Below are positions 18,547 through 27,747 of a DNA stretch of 64,000 nt, piece by piece; the first letter of the stretch is position 1, and every line of letters starts with the position of its first letter. The translations under genes and the position numbers were made by a program. The notes beneath the pieces were generated by a model. The model saw only the letters and a program-made list of their open reading frames with translations. It made no database searches and was not told the DNA's origin. The stretch is from Pseudomonas sp. ATCC 13867 (GTDB lineage: Bacteria > Pseudomonadota > Gammaproteobacteria > Pseudomonadales > Pseudomonadaceae), in assembly GCF_000349845.1 (NCBI RefSeq), contig NC_020829.1, forward strand, positions 5,632,308 through 5,696,307, in the 5' to 3' direction.

Positions 18547-19017
18547 ATGAACGAAGCCCGTCCCCCTCTCCCACCCTTCACCCGGGAAACCGCCATCCAG
18601 AAAGTCCGCCTCGCCGAGGACGGCTGGAACAGCCGCGATCCGCAGCGCGTTTCGCTGGCCTACAGCCCGGACAGCCGCTGGCGCAACCGTGCGACCTTCG
18701 TCCAGGGCCGCGCGCAGATCGTCGAATTTCTCACCGGCAAATGGGTCCGCGAGCAGCAGTACCGGCTGATCAAGGAACTCTGGGCCTTCACCGACAACCG
18801 CATCGCCGTGCGCTTCGCTTACGAATGGCACGACGACTCGGGCAACTGGTTCCGCTCCTACGGCAACGAGAACTGGGCGTTCGATGAGAACGGCCTGATG
18901 TTCGAGCGCCACGCCAGCATCAACGACCTGCCGATCCGCGAGGACCAGCGCCTGTTCCGCTGGCCACAGGGGCGCCGGCCCGACGGTCACCCGTCGCTGA
19001 GCGACCTGGGGCTGTAG
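18547..19017 (+). CDS. SnoaL/NTF2-like protein of the DUF1348 family
   Basis: A 156-residue protein starting [11 protein letters not shown], with GGAG 7 bases before the ATG. The pattern [13 protein letters not shown], then [17 protein letters not shown], then [24 protein letters not shown] is characteristic of the DUF1348 group of the NTF2-like fold, a small cone-shaped domain often binding or converting small molecules. No signal peptide is present. It stands alone on the plus strand between a REPIN and the following gene, 178 bases away. Its reaction is unknown. Confidence 0.85.
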   Translation: MNEARPPLPPFTRETAIQKVRLAEDGWNSRDPQRVSLAYSPDSRWRNRATFVQGRAQIVEFLTGKWVREQQYRLIKELWAFTDNRIAVRFAYEWHDDSGNWFRSYGNENWAFDENGLMFERHASINDLPIREDQRLFRWPQGRRPDGHPSLSDLGL

Positions 19018-19195
19018 TCCGGCGGGACGGCAGGGGACTCGTAAAGCGTCTAACTCGACGGTTGCCGTGCGTGATTTGTTAGCCTGCTCACGAAATTGAG
19101 TCAGCATGATGCGCCGCGGAGTCCGGCTCCCGCGCATACCCGACGGCGCTGCACTATCGTTGAACGGCGCAACGTCCCTGCAAAAGGTTTCCAGC

Positions 19196-21589
19196 ATGCT
19201 TCTACGCCCGCTCCTGTCGTCCCTCGCACTGGCCATCGGCCTGGCGCTCGGCCATCCCGTCGCGCTGGCGGCCGAGGCCCCGCCAGCCGCCGCCGAGCTG
19301 AAGTGGCCGCGCGACTTCCCCCTGGGCGAGCAGCACGTACAGATCTTCCAGCCCCAGGTGGAAGGCTGGGACGGCACCCGCATGAGCGGCCGCGCGGCGA
19401 TCGCCGTGGGCACCGCCGATGCCGCGCCGACCTATGGCGTGGCGCTGTTCTCCGCCGCCGCCGCCATCGAAAAGGACAGCGGCCTGGTGCAGCTCACCGA
19501 CATCCGTATCGACAAGGTGGAAGTCCCTACCGCGCCGGACAGCGCCGGCAAGGTGCGCGACGCCCTGCTCGCGCACCTGCCCAAGGACGGCCTGACCGTC
19601 TCCCTGGACGAGCTGCAGGCCAGCTACGCGGTGAACCAGCAGTTGGACAAGCTACGCCACGTCGAGGTGAAGAACGACGCGCCGCAGATCGTCTTCGCCA
19701 CCACCCCGACACTGCTGGTGATGATCGATGGCCAGCCGAACTGGCAATCGCTGCCGAGCAGCGACTTCGAGCGCGTGATCAACAGCCGCGTGCTGATCCT
19801 GCGTGACGCCCAGGGCAACCATTACCTGCAGGCGGCGGGCAGTTGGTACACGGCCCAGGCGCTGGACGGCAACTGGCTGGTGCTGAGCCGGCCGCCCCAG
19901 GCGCTGGTCAACGCCGAGCAGGTCGCCAGCAAGAACGGTCCGGTGGACGCGCTGCTGCCCAAGGACGGCAAGAAGCCGGCGAAGGCGCCGGCGATACGGG
20001 TCGCCACCCAGCCCACCGAACTGATCGTCAGCAATGGCACCGCGCAGATGGCACCGGTGGACGGCGTCAGCCTGCTGACGATGCAGAACGCCGACCACGC
20101 GGTGTTCGTCGATCCCACCCACAACACCTGGTACGTGCTGGTGTCCGGCCGCTGGTTCAGCGGCCCCGGCGAACAAGGTCCGTGGCAGTTCGTCGAAGGC
20201 AAGGACCTGCCTGCGGACTTCGCGAAGATTTCACCCAGGGATCCGAAGGCCAACGTGCTGGTTTCGGTGCCCGGTACGCCGCAGGCCAAGGAAGCCGCCA
20301 TTGCCGCGAGCATCCCGCAGACCGCCAGCGTGTCGCGCAGCAAGACGACGCTGCAGGTGCACTACGACGGCGCGCCGAACTTCCAGCCGATCTCCGGCAC
20401 CAGCCTGAGTTATGCGGTCAACACCCCGACGCCCGTGATCGAAGTGGCGCCCAACCAGTTCTACGCGGTGAGCAATGGCGTCTGGTTCGTCGCCCCCAGT
20501 GCCACCGGCGCCTGGCAGGTGGCGACCGAGGTGCCGACTGTGATCTACGGCATCCCGCCCAGCTCACCGGTGTACTACGTGACCTACGTGCACATCTACT
20601 CGGTGACCCCGCAGACCGTGGTGGTGGGCTACACGCCCGGTTACCTGGGCGTGGTGGTGAACAGCGACGGTACGGTGGTCTACGGCACCGGCTACACCTA
20701 CCCGGCGTACGTCAGCAGCACCGTGTACTACGGCTACCCGCCGACCTACGGCTACGGCGCCGGCTTTGCCGTGGGCGCGCTGACCGGGTTCGCCTTCGGC
20801 TTCGCCGCCGGCGCCTGGTGGGGGGCGCCCGAGCCCTACTGGGGACCGTACTGGGGCCCCTACCCGGCCGGCGGCTGGAGCTACACCAACATCAACCAGG
20901 CGAACTTCTACGGCCGCTGGGGCCAGGGCTCCGTCACCCACGCCTACGGCTATAACGGCTGGACCGGCACCCAGTGGCAGGGCAGCTCGGCCATCGGCTA
21001 CAACCCGCGCACCGGCACGCGCTTCCAGGGTGCCCAGGGCGCGGCCTTCAACCCCTACACCGACCGGGGCGCCGCCGGCCGCCGCGGCGCTTACGCCAAT
21101 GCTTCCACCGGCATATCCGGCGCGGGCCGCAGCGGTGTCGCCTATGACCGCGACTCGGGCGACTTCGAGGCGGGCCAGCAGGGCATCAAGCACAACGCCC
21201 AGACCGGCCGGACCACCATCGCCGAACGCGGCATCTCCGGGGACGTGGACGACGGTCGCGGCAGCTACGACCGCCAGAACCAGGGCATCACCTACAACCG
21301 CCGCACCGGCAACGCCGTGGCCTGGAAGAATGGCGACGTCTACGCCGGCCACGACGGCAACGTCTACCAGCACACCCAGGGCGGAGGCTGGCAGAAGCAC
21401 ACCGATACGGGCTGGCAACCCGTCCAACCGAGCCAGGGCACCGTGCGCAGCCAGCTCGACCAGCAATGGCAGTCCCGCCAACTGGGCCAGCAGCGTTTCG
21501 GCCAGACCCAGCGCCAATGGGGCAGTGGCGGGTTCGGTGGCGGACATTTCGGCGGTGGTCACTTCGGTGGAGGAGGATTCCGCCGCTGA
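19196..21589 (+). CDS. Large secreted Tyr/Gly-rich protein with three internal repeats
   Basis: A 797-residue protein. The start MLLRPLLSSLALAIG at 19196 has AAAGG upstream and gives a clear signal peptide ending near ALAAEA; earlier Met codons would hide it. After an N-terminal domain (about 25-160) come three related units of roughly 65-70 residues starting near 167, 271 and 381. Each has an opening strand (PTLLVMIDG, PTELIVSNG, TTLQVHYDG) and closes on G-W-(F/Y) plus a second Trp (GSWYTA, GRWFSG, GVWFVA). Then follow a Tyr/Pro/Gly stretch, a hydrophobic Gly/Ala segment (GALTGFAFGFAAGAWWG), Asn/Thr/Gly-rich repeats (GYNPRTGTRFQG, ITYNRRTGNAVAW) and a GGFGGGHFGG tail. It is likely periplasmic or surface-exposed. 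I know similar proteins only under vague names such as carbohydrate-binding or autotransporter; no function is proven. Confidence 0.82.
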   Translation: MLLRPLLSSLALAIGLALGHPVALAAEAPPAAAELKWPRDFPLGEQHVQIFQPQVEGWDGTRMSGRAAIAVGTADAAPTYGVALFSAAAAIEKDSGLVQLTDIRIDKVEVPTAPDSAGKVRDALLAHLPKDGLTVSLDELQASYAVNQQLDKLRHVEVKNDAPQIVFATTPTLLVMIDGQPNWQSLPSSDFERVINSRVLILRDAQGNHYLQAAGSWYTAQALDGNWLVLSRPPQALVNAEQVASKNGPVDALLPKDGKKPAKAPAIRVATQPTELIVSNGTAQMAPVDGVSLLTMQNADHAVFVDPTHNTWYVLVSGRWFSGPGEQGPWQFVEGKDLPADFAKISPRDPKANVLVSVPGTPQAKEAAIAASIPQTASVSRSKTTLQVHYDGAPNFQPISGTSLSYAVNTPTPVIEVAPNQFYAVSNGVWFVAPSATGAWQVATEVPTVIYGIPPSSPVYYVTYVHIYSVTPQTVVVGYTPGYLGVVVNSDGTVVYGTGYTYPAYVSSTVYYGYPPTYGYGAGFAVGALTGFAFGFAAGAWWGAPEPYWGPYWGPYPAGGWSYTNINQANFYGRWGQGSVTHAYGYNGWTGTQWQGSSAIGYNPRTGTRFQGAQGAAFNPYTDRGAAGRRGAYANASTGISGAGRSGVAYDRDSGDFEAGQQGIKHNAQTGRTTIAERGISGDVDDGRGSYDRQNQGITYNRRTGNAVAWKNGDVYAGHDGNVYQHTQGGGWQKHTDTGWQPVQPSQGTVRSQLDQQWQSRQLGQQRFGQTQRQWGSGGFGGGHFGGGHFGGGGFRR

Positions 21590-21592
21590 CGC

Positions 21593-21664
21593 TGTGGACA
21601 AGGTTTTCCACAGCGCGACGGGCTGTGGAAAATCCGCCGGGCAGGGCTGAAAAACTTATCCACA
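21593..21664. promoter_or_regulatory. Hairpin built from DnaA-box-like 9-mers
   Basis: TGTGGACAA (21593-21601), TTTTCCACA (21604-21612), TGTGGAAAA (21624-21632) and a perfect TTATCCACA (21656-21664) occur within 72 bases just after the preceding stop codon. The second and third form an 11-bp perfect inverted repeat, TTTTCCACAGC/GCTGTGGAAAA. It may act as a transcription-ending hairpin, a DnaA-binding site, or both. Confidence 0.45.
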
Positions 21665-21728
21665 CGCCTTGCCCTCTCCCTCGGCAGCTCGGCAAGATGC
21701 CCGCTTACAGCCATCTTGCGGGGTCGCC

Positions 21729-22643
21729 GTGACCGCTCTGTTCCAGGCCCTCTGGCCATTGTTCGCACTGATCGTCGGCGGCTACGTACTGCGTCGCAAG
21801 GGGTTCCCCGGCGAGGCGTTCTGGCCCGCCGCCGAGCGACTCAACTATTTCATCCTCTTCCCCGCGCTACTGGCCAGCAGCCTGGCCAATGCGCCGCTGA
21901 GCGATCCGGGCCTGGCCCGCCAGGCGCTGGCGGTGATGCTCGGCCTGGGCAGCGCCTGGGCCGTCCTGCTGATCGCCAAACGCCTGCGCGGCTGGCATGC
22001 GGCGCGCTTCGGCGCCATCGCCCAGGGCGTGCTGCGCTTCAACACCTACCTGGGGCTGGCTGCGGTGGGCAGCCTGTACGGCAAGCCGGGCCTGACCCTG
22101 GCCGCGCTGATGCTGGCGCTGATGGTGCCGACGGTGAACGTGATGTCGGTGTGGGCGCTGACCGCCGAGCGCGGCATCAGCCTGCGCGCGCTGCTGCTGC
22201 CGATCGCGAAGAATCCGTTGATCCTCGCCTGCGTGGCCGGCGCGCTGCTCAATGTGACGGGTATCGGGCTGCCCGGCGGCAGCGACCGGCTGTTCAACCT
22301 GCTGGCGGTGGCCAGCCTGCCGCTGGGCCTGCTCTGCGTGGGTGCGGCGTTGCAGCCGCAGGAGCTGCGCGCGGAGGTCCCGGCGCTGGGCTGGAACTGC
22401 GCGATCCGCCTGCTGGCCATGCCGCTGCTGGCTTTCGCCATCGCCCGCCTGCTCGCCCTGCCGACGCTGGAAAGCGCGCTGCTGGTGCTGTTCTTCGCCC
22501 TGCCTACCGCGCCGACGGCCTATGTGCTCACCCGCCAACTGGGCGGCGAGAGCCACCTGATGGCGGGGATCATCACCCTGCAGACGCTGCTGGCGGGCGC
22601 CAGCCTGCTGCTGGTGATGGGGGTGATCCAGGCGCTCGGCTGA
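21729..22643 (+). CDS. AEC-family (auxin efflux carrier) transporter
   Basis: A 304-residue integral membrane protein of the AEC/BASS-like superfamily with about ten hydrophobic segments. The start is taken as GTG at 21729 (VTALFQALWPLFALIVGG); translation from the upstream ATG at 21669 would add an unlikely hydrophilic leader lying in the intergenic hairpin region. Helix breaks with conserved Asn and Pro (LNYFILFPALL, NTYLGLAAVG, ALPTAPTAYVL) fit the family. These carriers export organic anions; the substrate here is unknown. Near-identical GAAAACTTATCCACA elements flank the gene on both sides. Confidence 0.82.
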   Translation: MTALFQALWPLFALIVGGYVLRRKGFPGEAFWPAAERLNYFILFPALLASSLANAPLSDPGLARQALAVMLGLGSAWAVLLIAKRLRGWHAARFGAIAQGVLRFNTYLGLAAVGSLYGKPGLTLAALMLALMVPTVNVMSVWALTAERGISLRALLLPIAKNPLILACVAGALLNVTGIGLPGGSDRLFNLLAVASLPLGLLCVGAALQPQELRAEVPALGWNCAIRLLAMPLLAFAIARLLALPTLESALLVLFFALPTAPTAYVLTRQLGGESHLMAGIITLQTLLAGASLLLVMGVIQALG

Positions 22644-22906
22644 CCCGCTCCCGCAAAGGCCGAAAACTTATCCACATGACGCACCGTTCCTACGAAAATC
22701 TGCTCCGATCAACGGCATCCTCCGGCGAAAGCCTGCTGAAAGCTTGACCCCCTAGCATCGCCTCCTCGGCCCCCCGGCCAGGTTTCGCACAAAAACAACA
22801 ATCGGTGATTGCCATGTTCCGTTCCCTGTCCTCCCCCGCTCCGCTCGCGCCGCGCCCATTCCTTCGCAGCCATCGCTGACATCCGCGCCGATACGGAGTT
22901 ATCCCC

Positions 22907-24211
22907 ATGCTGACTTTCCTCGCCTTCGCCATGGTGGCGACCTTCATGTTCCTGATCATGACCAAGCGGTTGTCGGCGCTGATCGCGCTGATCCTGGTCC
23001 CGATCTCCTTCGCCCTGCTCGGTGGCTTCGCCGCGGGCCTGGGGCCGATGATGCTGGACGGCATCCGCACCCTGGCGCCCACCGGCGTGATGCTGATGTT
23101 CGCCATCCTCTACTTCGCCATCATGATCGACTCGGGTCTGTTCGATCCGGCGGTACGCAAGATCCTCAAGCTGGTGAAGGGCGACCCGCTGAAGGTCTCG
23201 ATGGGCACCGCCGCGCTGGCGATGATCGTCTCGCTGGACGGCGACGGTTCGACCACCTACATGATCTGCGTGGCCGCCGTGCTGCCGCTGTACGGCCGGC
23301 TGGGCATGAGCCCGCTGCTGATGGCGTGCCTGATCATGCTTTCCAGCGGCGTGCTGAACATGACGCCCTGGGGCGGCCCCACGGCCCGCGCCGCCAGCGC
23401 CCTGCACGTGGACCCGGCGGACATCTTCGTGCCGATGATTCCGGCCATGCTCGCCGGCATCGTCGCGATCTTCGCCATCGCCTGGGTCTATGGCAAACGC
23501 GAGCGCGCACGCCTGGGCGAGCTGCACCTGCCGACCGACCATGAGTCGCTGGCCGACGTCAGCGTCTCGCAGTACCCCGAGGCGCGCCGGCCGAAGCTGC
23601 TGTGGTTCAACGGCGCCCTCACGCTGGTGCTGATGGCCACGCTGATCGCCGGCCTGCTGCCGATGCCGGTTCTGTTCATGATCGCCTTCGGTATCGCGAT
23701 GATCGTGAACTATCCCTGCATCATGGAGCAGAAAAAGCGCATCGGCGCCCACGCCGAAAACGTCCTGGCGGTGGTTTCGCTGATCTTCGCCGCCGGGGTG
23801 TTCACCGGCATCCTGCAGGGCACCGGCATGGTCGAAGCGATGTCCAAGGGCCTGCTGGCGGTGATTCCGCCGTCGCTGGGGCCGTATCTGGCGACCATCA
23901 CGGCACTGGTGAGCATGCCGTTCACCTTCTTCATGTCGAATGACGCTTTCTACTACGGCGTGCTCCCGGTACTCTCCCAGGCCGCCGCGCAGTACGGCAT
24001 CACCCCGGTGGAAATGGCCCGCGCCTCCATCGTCGGCCAGCCGGTACACTTGCTCAGCCCACTGGTGCCCTCGACCTACCTGCTGGTAGGCCTGGCCAAG
24101 GTGGACTTCGGCGACCATCAGCGCTTCACCCTCAAGTGGGCCGTGCTGGTCTGCCTGGCAATCCTGGCTGCCGCGCTGGTTCTGGGCCTGTTTCCCCTGT
24201 TCAACGACTGA
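22907..24211 (+). CDS. CitMHS-family citrate (metal-citrate):H+ symporter
   Basis: A 434-residue inner-membrane carrier with about 11-12 hydrophobic helices. DGDGSTTYMICVAA and NMTPWGGPTARAA are family-typical half-site motifs repeated in later form as FMSNDAFYYGVLP. CitMHS carriers import citrate alone or complexed to divalent metal, driven by protons. The gene starts ATG at 22907 after a GGAG-like site and is followed after 15 bases by terC, suggesting co-transcription. Regulation is not visible; no two-component pair lies nearby. Confidence 0.88.
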   Translation: MLTFLAFAMVATFMFLIMTKRLSALIALILVPISFALLGGFAAGLGPMMLDGIRTLAPTGVMLMFAILYFAIMIDSGLFDPAVRKILKLVKGDPLKVSMGTAALAMIVSLDGDGSTTYMICVAAVLPLYGRLGMSPLLMACLIMLSSGVLNMTPWGGPTARAASALHVDPADIFVPMIPAMLAGIVAIFAIAWVYGKRERARLGELHLPTDHESLADVSVSQYPEARRPKLLWFNGALTLVLMATLIAGLLPMPVLFMIAFGIAMIVNYPCIMEQKKRIGAHAENVLAVVSLIFAAGVFTGILQGTGMVEAMSKGLLAVIPPSLGPYLATITALVSMPFTFFMSNDAFYYGVLPVLSQAAAQYGITPVEMARASIVGQPVHLLSPLVPSTYLLVGLAKVDFGDHQRFTLKWAVLVCLAILAAALVLGLFPLFND

Positions 24212-24226
24212 TTCGAGTAACCCGTA

Positions 24227-24985
24227 ATGGAATGGCTGACGAGCCCTGAAATCTGGATTGCGTTCTTCACCCTGACCGCCCTGGAGATCGTCCTGGGCAT
24301 CGACAACATCATCATGATTTCCATCCTGGTCGGCCGCATGCCCAAGCACATGCAGCCGCGCACGCGCTTCTTCGGGCTGGCGCTGGCGATGGTCACGCGC
24401 ATCCTGCTGCTGCTGTCGATCACCTGGGTGATGCGCCTGACCGCCGACCTCTTCCAGGTGCTCGGCCAGGGCATTTCCGGGCGCGATCTGATCCTGTTCT
24501 TCGGCGGCCTGTTCCTCCTGTGGAAAAGCAGCAGCGAGATCTACCACGGCCTGGAAGGCGAAGACGAAACCGAGGGCGAACCCAAGAGCATGATGGGCGG
24601 CTTCATCGGCACCATCATCCAGATCGCCATCATCGACATCGTGTTCTCCCTGGACTCGGTGATCACCGCCGTGGGCATGGTCTCCAACGTGCCGGTGATG
24701 GTCGCCGCGATCGTCGTCGCCGTACTGGTGATGATGCTGGCGGCCGGCGCCATCAGCGATTTCATCGACAAGCACCCGTCGCTGAAGATGCTCGCGCTGT
24801 CGTTCCTCATCGTGGTCGGCACCGTGCTGATCGCCGAAGCCTTCGAAGTCCACGTGCCCAAGGGCTACGTCTACTTCGCGATGGCCTTCTCGCTGGCGGT
24901 GGAAGCGCTGAACATCCGCATGCGCACCGCGCGCGGCAAGAAGGAAGATCCGGTGAAACTGCGCAAGGACATTCCGGGGCAGTAA
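24227..24985 (+). CDS. TerC-family integral membrane protein
   Basis: A 252-residue protein with seven hydrophobic segments. GIDNIIMISILVGR near residue 25 and VFSLDSVITAVGMV near residue 140 are the two Asp-containing motifs of the TerC/Alx family, implicated in metal (Mn) export and tellurite phenotypes. It lies 15 bases after the CitMHS gene and is closed by a terminator, so the two form one unit. The loop EGEDETEGEPKSM is acidic and cytoplasmic. Metal specificity is not shown by sequence. Confidence 0.9.
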   Translation: MEWLTSPEIWIAFFTLTALEIVLGIDNIIMISILVGRMPKHMQPRTRFFGLALAMVTRILLLLSITWVMRLTADLFQVLGQGISGRDLILFFGGLFLLWKSSSEIYHGLEGEDETEGEPKSMMGGFIGTIIQIAIIDIVFSLDSVITAVGMVSNVPVMVAAIVVAVLVMMLAAGAISDFIDKHPSLKMLALSFLIVVGTVLIAEAFEVHVPKGYVYFAMAFSLAVEALNIRMRTARGKKEDPVKLRKDIPGQ

Positions 24986-25028
24986 TTCACAAGTGCTATC
25001 CACCGGCAGTGAATAACAGCCAGGCAAT

Positions 25029-25058
25029 AAAAACCGGGCTATCCACAGCCCGGTTTAT
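25029..25058. terminator. Bidirectional terminator between terC and the LEA14-like gene
   Basis: AAACCGGGCT (25031-25040) and AGCCCGGTTT (25047-25056) form a 10-bp stem with A-rich flank on one side and T-rich on the other, between two convergent genes. Confidence 0.8.
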
Positions 25059-25078
25059 CCACGACACGTAGGCCCGCC

Positions 25079-25570
25079 TCAAGGGCGTGCGACCGGCTCC
25101 GGCCAGTTCAGCACGCCCTTGTCGTTGAAGCGCACCGTACCGAACAGACCGCCGGCCAGCTTGCCGTTGATCTCGTAGGGCATGCCCTGGCGCGGCGGCC
25201 CGCCGGACAGGCCCCAGGCCTGGCGGAAGGCGGAGAAGGCCGAGATGCTCACCGGCACGCTGATCACTTTTTCGCCAAAGCGCGGCACCTGCCCGCTGGC
25301 ATCGCTCACCCCGCTGGCCAGCGGCTGGCCGTTGACCGCCAGGTCCAGGGCGATGCCGTTGTAGTCGATGGCATCGTCGTTGGGGTTCTGCACCCGCAGC
25401 TTCACGGCGAAACGCGCCTCCATGCCCTGTCCGGCGATGGGCTCCAGGCCGACTAGCTCGACCCGCAGCGGATCGCGCAGACCGAACAGGCTGCTGCACG
25501 CCCCCAGCGCCAGCAGCAGGGCGATCAGGCTGCCCCGCCGAACGATCTCTCGAATACCTCGCATGCCCAC
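25079..25570 (-). CDS. LEA type 2 (WHy domain) lipoprotein
   Basis: A 163-residue lipoprotein: the N-terminus MGMRGIREIVRRGSLIALLL runs into the lipobox LGAC (Cys near residue 25). The remainder is a single WHy/LEA14 domain, with the classic run LRVELVGLEPIAGQGMEARFAVKLRVQNPND and the beta-sandwich continuation. Such proteins are thought to protect against desiccation or act as periplasmic chaperone-like domains; the actual role is unknown. It is a single-gene unit convergent with terC. Confidence 0.85.
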   Translation of the reverse strand: MGMRGIREIVRRGSLIALLLALGACSSLFGLRDPLRVELVGLEPIAGQGMEARFAVKLRVQNPNDDAIDYNGIALDLAVNGQPLASGVSDASGQVPRFGEKVISVPVSISAFSAFRQAWGLSGGPPRQGMPYEINGKLAGGLFGTVRFNDKGVLNWPEPVARP

Positions 25571-25937
25571 TCCTCGCTGATGAATGCCCTACCCGCCGGG
25601 GCGGATGCCCGACAGCGCTTGCGCTCCCGGTCATCTTATCCACAGGGCGCGGCATTCCTTCTGTTCCAGGTCAGACCACGCGCTGTGGACAGTTCACCGC
25701 CTACCTCTCACATCATGCCGCACGATGGCGCCGGATCAGCTTTACTCAAGCACAGGAACCCCAGCGAATCAGGCATTTGGCGAACCCTCAGGGAAAAACG
25801 GGGGTCTACCCAGACAGTTGGATGACAACGCCTGAATGCTGCCGTGTCCTTATCGGCCTTCCGCACTATCGGGTTGCGGGCGAGGTCGTCAGGGGCTGTT
25901 GAGGTCAGCGGCCCCGGAATGTGCGAGGGGGCCCGAC
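25571..25937. other. Divergent intergenic region with a paired-end structured element
   Basis: No gene is supported. A perfect DnaA box lies at 25636-25644. TCAGGC (25769-25774) pairs with GCCTGA (25830-25835) and encloses CCCTCAGGG and GGGGTCTACCC mini-stems, so a folded leader upstream of the Na/Pi gene is possible. It does not match a riboswitch class that I recognise. Confidence 0.35.
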
Positions 25938-27650
25938 ATGCTCAAACTGCTCGATCTGCTCTCCGCCGTCGCCCTGTTGGTGTGGGGCACACATATCGTC
26001 CGCACCGGCATCCTCAGGGTCTACGGCACCCATCTGCGCCGCGTGCTGAGCCACAGCGTACAGAAACGGCCGCTGGCCTTCGCCGCCGGCATCGGCGTGA
26101 CGGCGCTGGTGCAGAGCAGCAACGCCACTGCGCTGTTGGCAACCTCGTTCGTCGCCACCGGCCTGATGGCACTGGCTCCGGCCCTGGCGATCATGCTCGG
26201 CGCGGACGTCGGTACGGCGCTGATGGCGCGGGTGCTGACGCTGGACCTGTCGTGGCTCTCGCCGCTGCTGATCTTCTTCGGGGTGATCCTTTTCCTCAGC
26301 CGCAAGCAGACCCGCGCCGGCCAGCTCGGTCGGGTGTTCATCGGCCTGGGGCTGATCATCCTGGCGCTGCAACTGATCGTCGCCGCCGCCGAGCCCATGA
26401 CCCAGGCCAAGGGCGTGAAGGTGCTGTTCTCCAGCCTGACCGGCGATGTGATGCTCGATGCGCTGACCGGCGCGCTGTTCGCCATGATTTCCTATTCCAG
26501 CCTGGCCGCCGTGCTGCTCGCCGCAACCCTCGCCACCTCCAAGGTGATCTCGCTGCAGGTCGCGCTGTGCCTGGTGGTCGGCGCCAACCTTGGCAGCGGC
26601 ATCCTCGCCCTGATCAGCTCGGCCTCGCAGAATGCCGCCGGCCGGCGCGTGGCCCTGGGCAGCCTGCTGTTCAAGTTCGCCGGCTGCCTGCTGGCGCTGC
26701 CGCTGGTGGGGCCGGTGGCCCACTGGATGGACGATTGGCCGTTCCGCACCCAGGAGCTGGTGATCGCCTTCCATGTGCTCTACAACGCTACCCGCTGCCT
26801 GGCCTGCCTGCCGCTCACCGAGCAGATGGCACAGTTGTGCACCCGGCTGATGCCCGACCGGCAGTCACCCGAAGACACCGTGCGCCCCCGCCACCTCGAC
26901 CCGGCGGCACTGGACACGCCGAGCCTGGCGCTGATCAACGCGGTGCGCGAGACCCTGCGCATGGGCGACATCGTCGAACAGATGCTGAACCACCTGATGC
27001 AGGTTATCCACAGCGGCGATCCGCTGCTGGCCAAGCAGATCCGCAAGCAGGATGACGACGTCGACGCGCTCTACACCGCGATCAAGCTGTACCTGGCGCG
27101 CATGCCCCGCGAAGACCTGAGCGAGCCGGACAGTCGCCGCTGGGCCGAGATCATCGAACTGGCGATCAATCTGGAGCAGGCCGGCGACATCATCGAGCAC
27201 ATGCTCGGCGCCGTGCAGGACAAGAAGACGTCGCGCAGTCGCTCGTTCTCCGACAACGGCCTGGAAGAGATCACCACGCTGCATGGACAACTGGTCAGCA
27301 ACCTGCGCCTTTCCCTGTCGGTGTTCCTCAACGGCGACCAGGAAGGCGCCCGGCGCCTGCGGCGCGCCAAGCAGCGCTTCCGCCTGCAGGAGCGCCACTA
27401 CGCCCACGCCCATGTCGACCGCCTGCGCCAGCAGGTGGTGCAGAGTATCGAGACCAGCTCGCTGCACCTGGACCTGATCAGCGACATGAAGCGCCTGAAC
27501 TCGCTGTTCTGCGCCATCGCCTACGCTGTGCTGGACAACCCGGACGCCAGCACCGGCAATGCCGGCGAAGACGAGGACCTCGCCCTGCGCGACGGCGCGC
27601 CGGCACAGGAGCAGCAGCCCTCGACACCGGGCTCCCGCGCGGCGAGTTGA
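25938..27650 (+). CDS. Na+/phosphate cotransporter with C-terminal PhoU-like domain
   Basis: A 570-residue protein. The start MLKLLDLLSAVALLVWG at 25938 follows GAGGGGG. Residues 1-310 hold about eight membrane segments with the inverted repeat signatures VQSSNATALLATSF and, later, ANLGSG, which bind Na+ and phosphate in the NptA/SLC34-like family. Residues about 350-540 form a PhoU-type helical bundle with paired ED/EQ motifs. Members import phosphate or modulate its signalling. It is monocistronic; the C-terminal tail is acidic and rich in Gln/Pro. Confidence 0.9.
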   Translation: MLKLLDLLSAVALLVWGTHIVRTGILRVYGTHLRRVLSHSVQKRPLAFAAGIGVTALVQSSNATALLATSFVATGLMALAPALAIMLGADVGTALMARVLTLDLSWLSPLLIFFGVILFLSRKQTRAGQLGRVFIGLGLIILALQLIVAAAEPMTQAKGVKVLFSSLTGDVMLDALTGALFAMISYSSLAAVLLAATLATSKVISLQVALCLVVGANLGSGILALISSASQNAAGRRVALGSLLFKFAGCLLALPLVGPVAHWMDDWPFRTQELVIAFHVLYNATRCLACLPLTEQMAQLCTRLMPDRQSPEDTVRPRHLDPAALDTPSLALINAVRETLRMGDIVEQMLNHLMQVIHSGDPLLAKQIRKQDDDVDALYTAIKLYLARMPREDLSEPDSRRWAEIIELAINLEQAGDIIEHMLGAVQDKKTSRSRSFSDNGLEEITTLHGQLVSNLRLSLSVFLNGDQEGARRLRRAKQRFRLQERHYAHAHVDRLRQQVVQSIETSSLHLDLISDMKRLNSLFCAIAYAVLDNPDASTGNAGEDEDLALRDGAPAQEQQPSTPGSRAAS

Positions 27651-27747
27651 AACCCGCCGACACCCGGATCGTTATGCGCGGCGCTCATCGGGCGCCGCGC
27701 ACAACAGGTTACCCCCCAAGCCCAGGGTTAGGGCAGAATCCGCCGTC

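Noticed and set aside
22709..25027. Minus-strand 772-codon frame, His/Asp/Gln-rich
   Set aside because: Shadow of the CitMHS and TerC genes, whose plus-strand products have clear transporter motifs.
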